From the NCBI GenBank assembly GCA_963772315.1, contig CAVYWJ010000001.1, forward strand, positions 496,001 through 560,000: a stretch of DNA of 64,000 bases, in the 5' to 3' direction. This DNA comes from Haliangium sp963772315. GTDB taxonomy: Bacteria; Myxococcota_A; Polyangia; Haliangiales; Haliangiaceae. The translations under genes and the position numbers were made by a program. This document shows positions 49,859-64,000 of the stretch, piece after piece; the first letter of the stretch is position 1, and each line of letters opens with the position of its first letter. Below the pieces are notes generated by a model. That model worked only from the letters and a program-made list of their open reading frames with translations. It was not told the DNA's origin and ran no database searches.

Positions 49859-50859
49859 ATGAACACCATGGATGTCCTTGCCCCTGCAATGCCTGCCCCC
49901 GCGGCCGATGATCTCACCGGACGCCTGGCCGATACGTCGCGCGCTGCCAGGCCGGCCGCGCCCCGGCCGACCGCGCACGCGCCGGCCGCGAGCGGTGCGC
50001 TGGGCACGATCGATACGCTGCTGCGCGACCGCGCGGCCACGCTGGCGCGGATCGGTCGCGGCGAAGCGCTGGCCGATCTGGTGCGCACGATGCTGCTCAC
50101 GATCGCGGTGTCGTGCGCGATTTTCGGCGCTGCGGTCGGGATGTACCGCGGCGGGGTGCAGATCCTCTACGCCGCGATCAAGTTCCCGCTGGTGATGCTG
50201 CTGACGGCCGCGATCACGGCGCCGTGCCTGACCGCGTTCAACGCGGCAGTGGACCGGCCCTACGGGCTGCGCCGGGACGTGGCGCTGGTGCTGCTGTCGC
50301 TGGGCTTCGGCAGCTTGCTGCTGGTGGCGCAGGCGCCGATCCTGCTCCTGGCCGCGCTGGTCGAGGTGGATTATCACAAGTTCATCCTGCTGACGTTCGG
50401 CTGCGCGGCGCTGGCTGGCCTGGGCAGCCTGGGCGTGCTCGGGCGCGGGGTGCGCGGACAGAGCGGACGACATGCGCGCATCACATCGATGGCGCTGGTG
50501 GGCGTGCTGGCCGTGGTCGGGGCGCAGGTGGCCTGGACCATGCGGCCCTATGTGGTGCGCCCGCGCACGACCGAGGTGCCGTTCGTGCGGCAGATCGAGG
50601 GCAGCCTGCTCGAAGCCGTGATGGGCTCGTCGCGCTCGGCGCGCGGGATCTACGCGGAAGACGTCGAGGACTGGCACGAGGCGCGCACGATCGACGAGCC
50701 GAGCGAGACGCGCACGATCGACGAGCCGAGCGAGACGCGCACGATCGACGAGCCGGGCGAGATGCGCGCAATCGAGGCGCAGCCCGAGGCCGCGACGGTC
50801 AACGCGCAGCCCGAGAGCGACGTGCCGGGCGCGCAGCCCGGGGCGCGCGAGGTGGTGCA

Positions 50860-50863
<4 letters not shown>
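49859..50863 (+). CDS. Membrane protein with acidic nine-residue tail repeats
   Basis: The 334-residue protein has a Pro/Ala-rich N-terminus, then five or so membrane segments (TMLLTIAVSCAIFGAAVG, FPLVMLLTAAITAPCL, VALVLLSLGFGSLLLVAQAPILLLAAL, FILLTFGCAALAGLGSLGVL and MALVGVLAVVGAQVAWTM). The C-terminal third is soluble and ends in an acidic stretch with three copies of RTIDEPSET (last copy RTIDEPGEM), at 50684-50764. Its stop overlaps the next gene by four bases. Charged tandem tails may hold partner proteins. No known family. Confidence 0.68.
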
Positions 50864-51569
<706 letters not shown>

Positions 51570-51573
<4 letters not shown>

Positions 51574-52224
51574 CGGCCCGCATCCTGATCGCCGACGACG
51601 AGGCCAACATCCGCGACGTGGTGCAGTACGCGCTGGAGCGCGACGGCTACCAGGTGGAGACCGCGGCCGACGGGCAGACCGCGCTGTCGCGCATCGAGGC
51701 CGGGGGCATCGACCTGGTGGTGCTCGACGTGCTGATGCCCGAGCTCGATGGGCTCAATCTGTGTCGCAAGCTGCGCGAGCGCGGGGATATCCCGATCATC
51801 TTCCTGTCGTCGCGCACCGAGGAGGCGGATCGTATCCTCGGGCTGGAGCTCGGCGGCGATGACTACGTGACCAAGCCGTTCAGCCCGCGCGAGCTGGCGA
51901 CGCGGGTCAAGGCGGTGCTGCGCCGGGTGGAGGCGCGGCGCGGCAACGAGGAGTCGCCGCCGGTGATCGTGTACGAGCGGCTGGTGCTCGATCCCGCGGC
52001 GCACGAGCTGCGCGTGGACGGAGAGAAGATCGCGCTGACGGTGACGGAGTTCCGGGTGCTGCAGGCGGTGCTGGAGCGGCCCGGGCGGGTGCTGACGCGC
52101 GAGCAGCTGATCGAGCGCGCGTACGAGCCCGGGCTGCACGTCAGCGAGCGCACCGTGGATACGCACATCCGTCGCATCCGGGCCAAGCTGCGGCCGTTTG
52201 GCGTGAACCCGATCGAGACGATCC

Positions 52225-52250
<26 letters not shown>
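51570..52250 (+). CDS. OmpR-family response regulator
   Basis: The 226-residue protein has a receiver domain with the acidic pocket (IADDEANIRD), phospho-acceptor Asp53 in VVLDVLMPELDG and Lys in YVTKPFSPREL. A C-terminal winged helix-turn-helix of the OmpR/PhoB type follows (ALTVTEFRVLQAVLERPGRVLTREQLIE, then SERTVDTHIRRIRAKL, ending TIHGLGYKTP). It overlaps the previous gene by four bases and the next by 26. It is the output of the linked kinase and likely controls this operon or nearby promoters. Confidence 0.94.
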
Positions 52251-53754
<1,504 letters not shown>

Positions 53755-53761
53755 CCCGGAA

Positions 53762-53799
53762 ACCATCACAAGACCGTCGCGAGCGGGTCTTGTGATGGT
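53762..53799. terminator. Bidirectional terminator hairpin
   Basis: ACCATCACAAGACC (53762-53775) pairs perfectly with GGTCTTGTGATGGT (53786-53799), a 14-base stem with a 10-base loop. It lies between the histidine kinase stop (53754) and the convergent kinase stop (53801), so it can serve both. There is no long T run. The stem ends 2 bases from the right-hand gene's stop codon. Confidence 0.75.
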
Positions 53800-53800
53800 C

Positions 53801-57850
<4,050 letters not shown>

Positions 57851-58216
57851 CGTACAACAACCCCGGCGTCCAGCGGGCCGGCAGTCGTCAACATAGTCTC
57901 AGAATGCTTCGCTGGGAGACCAGCGGTCTGGCCTGAGCCATGCGCGGCAACGTGGTGGGCGCGGATACGTAATAATCACAGCGATGCTCGACGCTGTCGG
58001 TGAGGATTTCGTTCACGGCGCGATACGCGCGCGGGCTACGGGGCGCGTCGCACACCCATCGACGAGACACGTCCATGGCGCGCCTGGGCGCTGCCCCGAA
58101 ATGCACCACCGAGCGTGGGGGCGAAAACACTTCTTGCAGAAGTGGTCATCTACATCTGGTCGAATGCATGGGGTCATGGAACACTCGGTCGAGGACACAC
58201 CATGAAGGGGCAGACA
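57851..58216. other. Intergenic region with a 7-3-7 inverted repeat
   Basis: No gene is seen in this 366-base stretch between the divergent kinase-ATPase gene and the small lipoprotein. CACTTCT-TGC-AGAAGTG (58128-58144) is a perfect inverted repeat about 70 bases before the lipoprotein start, where an operator would lie. The rest has the base composition of ordinary spacer. Confidence 0.42.
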
Positions 58217-58462
58217 ATGAACCAGATCTTGCGTTCCCTGAAGCTCGGACTCGCCACGATGGCGCTGGCTTTCGCCATGACAGGCTGCGGCGACGGCAAG
58301 CCGCCGGCAAACCCAGATCCCGGACCCGGGCCCGTACCCACCGGATGTTGCCAGCTCGACGATCGCTGTGTGGCCGTGGACGATGCCCAGGCCTGCCAGT
58401 CACGCGGCGGCGAGTACCTCGAGAACGCCAGCTGTACCGACACCCAGTGCGCGCAGCAGTAG
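58217..58462 (+). CDS. Small cysteine-rich lipoprotein
   Basis: The protein has 81 residues. The signal (ILRSLKLGLATMALAFAMTG) ends at lipobox AMTGC. A Pro/Asp/Gly linker (NPDPGPGPVPTG) follows, then a compact domain with five cysteines (CCQLDDRCVAVDDAQACQSRGGEYLENASCTDTQC), probably disulfide-bonded. The ATG at 58217 has AAGGGGC upstream; 58202 is an alternative. Short Cys-knot lipoproteins like this are common in myxobacteria. Function unknown. It stands alone. Confidence 0.7.
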   Translation: MNQILRSLKLGLATMALAFAMTGCGDGKPPANPDPGPGPVPTGCCQLDDRCVAVDDAQACQSRGGEYLENASCTDTQCAQQ

Positions 58463-58529
58463 CGCGCGCTGGCAGAGCGGTGGGCTGAAGGGGGCCTGAG
58501 GCCTCGACTGGCGGGTGAGCCGCCGGTGA

Positions 58530-59843
<1,314 letters not shown>

Positions 59844-60016
59844 CGGGTCGCAGCATAGCAGCCGGCCCTGCAGCAGTCGCCCGGAGTGGCCAGCAGCCGC
59901 GCGGCCGGCGCCGGGGCCCCGAGCGCGGCACATACATCAAGCTGTTGAAATATCACTGGATCGTATGCCAGGCACGAGCTGCTCCGGTCAGAGTGTGAGA
60001 TAAGCTCGGAAGAATC

Positions 60017-61648
<1,632 letters not shown>

Positions 61649-61650
61649 GC

Positions 61651-61893
61651 ATGAAACCCGAAGCGATCATCGAGAAGATCCGCGCGATCCTGCCCGATGC
61701 CCAGATCGATCTCCGGGATCTCACCGGCACCCAGGATCACTGGGAGGCGGTCGTGGTCTCGGAGGCGTTCCGCGGCAAGACGCCGCTCCAGCGCCACCGC
61801 ATGGTGTTCGATGCGCTGGCCTCGGAGATGAAAGGACCCATTCACGCCCTGGCCCTCAAGACCTGGACGCCGGAGCAGGTGCTCAAAGAGTAG
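61651..61893 (+). CDS. BolA/IbaG family protein
   Basis: The 80-residue protein (MKPEAIIEKIRAILPDAQIDLRDLTGTQDHW...) has the BolA fold: N-terminal helix, strands around DHWEAVVVSEAFRGKTPLQRHRMVFDAL, and C-terminal HALALKTWTPEQ. The RHRMV motif is the family hallmark. BolA proteins act with monothiol glutaredoxins in iron-sulfur cluster handling or as regulators. Its start lies two bases after the pruA stop, a tight coupling. Which BolA subclass (BolA or IbaG) cannot be fixed from the sequence. Confidence 0.9.
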   Translation: MKPEAIIEKIRAILPDAQIDLRDLTGTQDHWEAVVVSEAFRGKTPLQRHRMVFDALASEMKGPIHALALKTWTPEQVLKE

Positions 61894-61967
61894 GGGTGGA
61901 TGGATTGAACCCCGCACTGTGCGCCAGGTCTGGACAAAGTTTCGTCGGTAAGCCAAGATACATAGGT

Positions 61968-61982
61968 TTTCACGCGGTGAAA
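61968..61982. promoter_or_regulatory. 6-3-6 inverted repeat before the PEGA kinase
   Basis: TTTCAC-GCG-GTGAAA is a perfect inverted repeat about 90 bases upstream of the kinase start. It may be an operator. It stands in the 179-base gap after the BolA-like gene. No regulator for it can be named. Confidence 0.4.
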
Positions 61983-62072
61983 CCGCGGGATAGCAGAGCG
62001 ACCTGCATTTCCGGGCGCGTGCCCGTCGCGGTGTGAAGGGGGACGCACGCGGCCCGGGACCGAGGGGGCAAG

Positions 62073-64000
62073 TTGACCACGACGACGCACAAGCAACCCA
62101 GCGAAAGTCCTGAAATTTTTGGACCGTACGAGGTCTTCGAGCGCTTGGGTGTCGGCGGCATGGCCACCGTGCATCGGGCCAAGGAGCGCGGGATCGAAGG
62201 CTTCGAGCGGATCGTGGCGCTCAAGCGGCTGCTGCCGCATCTGGCCGAGGACGCGAGCTTCGTGCGCTCGTTCGTGCGCGAGGCCAAGCTGGCGTCGCTG
62301 CTCCAGCACGCCAACATCGTGCAGCTCTACGAGCTGGGCCGGGTCGGGCACGTGCTGTTCATCTCGATGGAGCTGATCGAGGGACGCGATATCCGCAAGA
62401 TCCTGCGGCGCGCGCGCAAGGTGGCAGGGCCGCCGACCCTCCCGGTGTTCATGGCGCTGATGACCCAGCTCTGCGAGGCGCTGGACTACGCGCACCGGCG
62501 CACCGACGTCGATGGCCAGCCGCTGCGCCTGGTCCATCGCGACGTGTCGCCCTCGAACGTGCTGGTGACCGAGTCCGGGCACGTCAAGGTCATCGACTTC
62601 GGCATCGCCAAGGCGCAGTCGGCGCACCTCAAGACGCAGACCGGCCGGATCAAGGGCAAGGTCGCGTACATGGCGCCCGAGTCGGTACGCGGCCAGGAGC
62701 TGGACGCGCGCTCCGACATCTTCTCGGTCGGCGTGATCGCGCACGAGCTGCTGACGGCGCGGCCGCTGTTCTCGACCAAGAACGAGTACGAGACCCTGCT
62801 GCGGGTCCAGCGGGCCGAGATCGACCCGCCGTCGCGCTTCAATCCCGATTGCCCGCCCGAGGCTCGATGATCTCGTGCTGCACGCGCTGGAGCGCGATCC
62901 CAACGATCGGTGGCAGACCGCGGGCGATTTCCGCGACGCGCTGGAGCACCTGCGCCTGCGCCTCGGCCTGAGCGCGAGCAACCGCGATGTCGCGTCGTGG
63001 ATGGAGTGGGCGTTCTCGCTCGACGAGCCGACCACGGGCACGGTCCGGCGCGGCCGCGACACGGCCACGTTCTCCGCGATCTCGGAGACGCACCCGGGCA
63101 ACGTGTACTCGCCGATCACGCGCTCGTCCAGCTACACCGGCAAGCTGCCGTCGCCGGCCGATGTGGTCGCGCTGCCAGGCCTGCCGTCGATGGGCAAGGG
63201 CGGCCGCGAGGACGAGGAAGCCGCGGACATGGCCTGGGGCAGCCTCGAGGAAGAGGCTGGTGCCAACGTGCCCGAGGCGCTGGACGAGATCCCGGACGTC
63301 AGCGGCAAGGCCCTGCTGCCGTCGCTGGGTCGTCCGGCCGTGGCCTCGGGCACGCTCATGGCCTCGTCCGGTGGCCGCGCGACCGGGTTCGGGGCCGGCG
63401 TGATCCAGGCCCACCGGCAGAGCAACGCGCGCAAGCTGATGGCCGGGGCCGTGCTCCTGGCGCTGGCCGGCGGTGTGGTCGCGTTCGTCGCCCTGCGTCC
63501 GGGGCCGGAGCCCGCGGCTGTCGCTCCGTCGCCGGTCGTGACCACGGCCGTGCTGAAGTTCGCGGTCGAGCCCGCAGACGCCGTCATCGACGTGCAGGGG
63601 CATGGCCGTCACGAGGGCGCGGTGCGGCTGGAGGTCGAGGCACCGGCCACCTATCACGTGGAGATCAAGCGCGACGGCTACAAGTCGTACGTGGCCGAGA
63701 TCGAGCTGGAGCCGAGCGAGCTCCGCACCATGCAGGTCGCGCTGCAGGCCGGCGGCAGCAACCAGGCCAGCCTGGTGGTGCGCTCGACGCCATCCGAGCA
63801 GCAGGTACTGCTCGACGGCGCCCCGCTGGCGCAGCGCACCCCGGTCAATCTCGAGGTGCCGCCCGGAGCGCACCTGCTGACCATCGTGGACCCGACCGGC
63901 AAGGAGGCTCTGGCGCCACGAGTTCCAGGCTTCGGCCAGCACGCAGTACGAGTTCCACCCCGCGCTGCAGGAGCCCGAGGAGCAGCGCGTGCGGCCATCC
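62073..64000 (+). CDS. Ser/Thr protein kinase with PEGA domains, two frame breaks, 3' end outside window
   Basis: TTG start at 62073 after GAGGGGG. The kinase domain is complete: LGVGGMATVHRAKERG, VALKRLLPH, LVHRDVSPSNVLV (HRD), VIDFGIAKAQ (DFG) and KVAYMAPESVRG. A Ser/Thr-rich linker leads to a membrane helix (LMAGAVLLALAGGVVAFVAL). PEGA repeats follow (AVEPADAVIDVQG, VVRSTPSEQQVLLDGAPL) in the exported part. Frame breaks at 62859-62865 and 63904-63910, both GAGGCTC for GAGCTC. Correction yields PPELDDLVLHALERDPNDRW and GKELWRHEFQASASTQYEF. As written, the first break would stop translation at codon 266. The end is beyond base 64000. Confidence 0.86.

Overview
The window is GC-rich DNA from a bacterium that looks like a myxobacterium, probably of the Haliangium/Kofleriaceae type. 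The basis is gene content: several large Ser/Thr protein kinases, a DUF1552/DUF1592 pair, an ADYC-type lipoprotein, many lipoproteins, and a FAAL-primed peptide synthetase locus. This assignment is inference. No rRNA, tRNA, CRISPR array or insertion sequence was recognised.

Layout. 1-14719 (minus strand) is a lipopeptide synthetase operon read right to left: FAAL-ACP-C, a stand-alone SyrP/TauD-like hydroxylase, an NRPS with degenerate C, A, T and half an E domain, then a C-A-T-C-A-T synthetase that leaves the window at base 1. Upstream on the same strand (14985-18513) lie a lipoprotein, a PepSY membrane protein and two small membrane proteins of the DUF3649 and DUF3325 types. A TonB-dependent receptor (18766-21180) diverges from them. 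Fur-like 7-1-7 inverted repeats sit before both the synthetase operon and the receptor. Residues read from the A domains suggest histidine for the first residue and serine for the third. With the stand-alone hydroxylase this points to a lipopeptide siderophore carrying beta-hydroxyhistidine, with dedicated uptake genes beside it.

21-30 kb holds a RecQ-like helicase, a glutathione transferase-like protein, a short-chain dehydrogenase, the DUF1592/DUF1552 pair and a secreted GH16 glucanase. 30-45 kb holds an NTF2-like protein, a broken ParB-like gene, an ECF sigma factor, an ADYC lipoprotein, a kinase with TPR-like region, a repeat/serine-hydrolase lipoprotein, a YcaQ-like glycosylase, a toroid-fold protein, a three-repeat lipoprotein, a second PepSY protein and an endonuclease-family membrane protein. 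45-58 kb holds a DUF488 protein, a two-gene AAA-ATPase/partner operon of possible defence function, a tightly overlapping five-gene membrane/two-component operon, and a giant kinase-ATPase. 58-64 kb holds a small lipoprotein, an HD phosphohydrolase, proline-catabolic PruA, a BolA-like protein and a PEGA-domain kinase that runs off the right edge.

A recurring oddity: eight genes carry one or two +1 frame breaks. At nine of the breaks, removing one base restores both the reading frame and the hexamer GAGCTC. A systematic sequence error at that motif is the simplest explanation, so these genes are annotated as single genes across the breaks, and the corrected lengths are sensible for their families.
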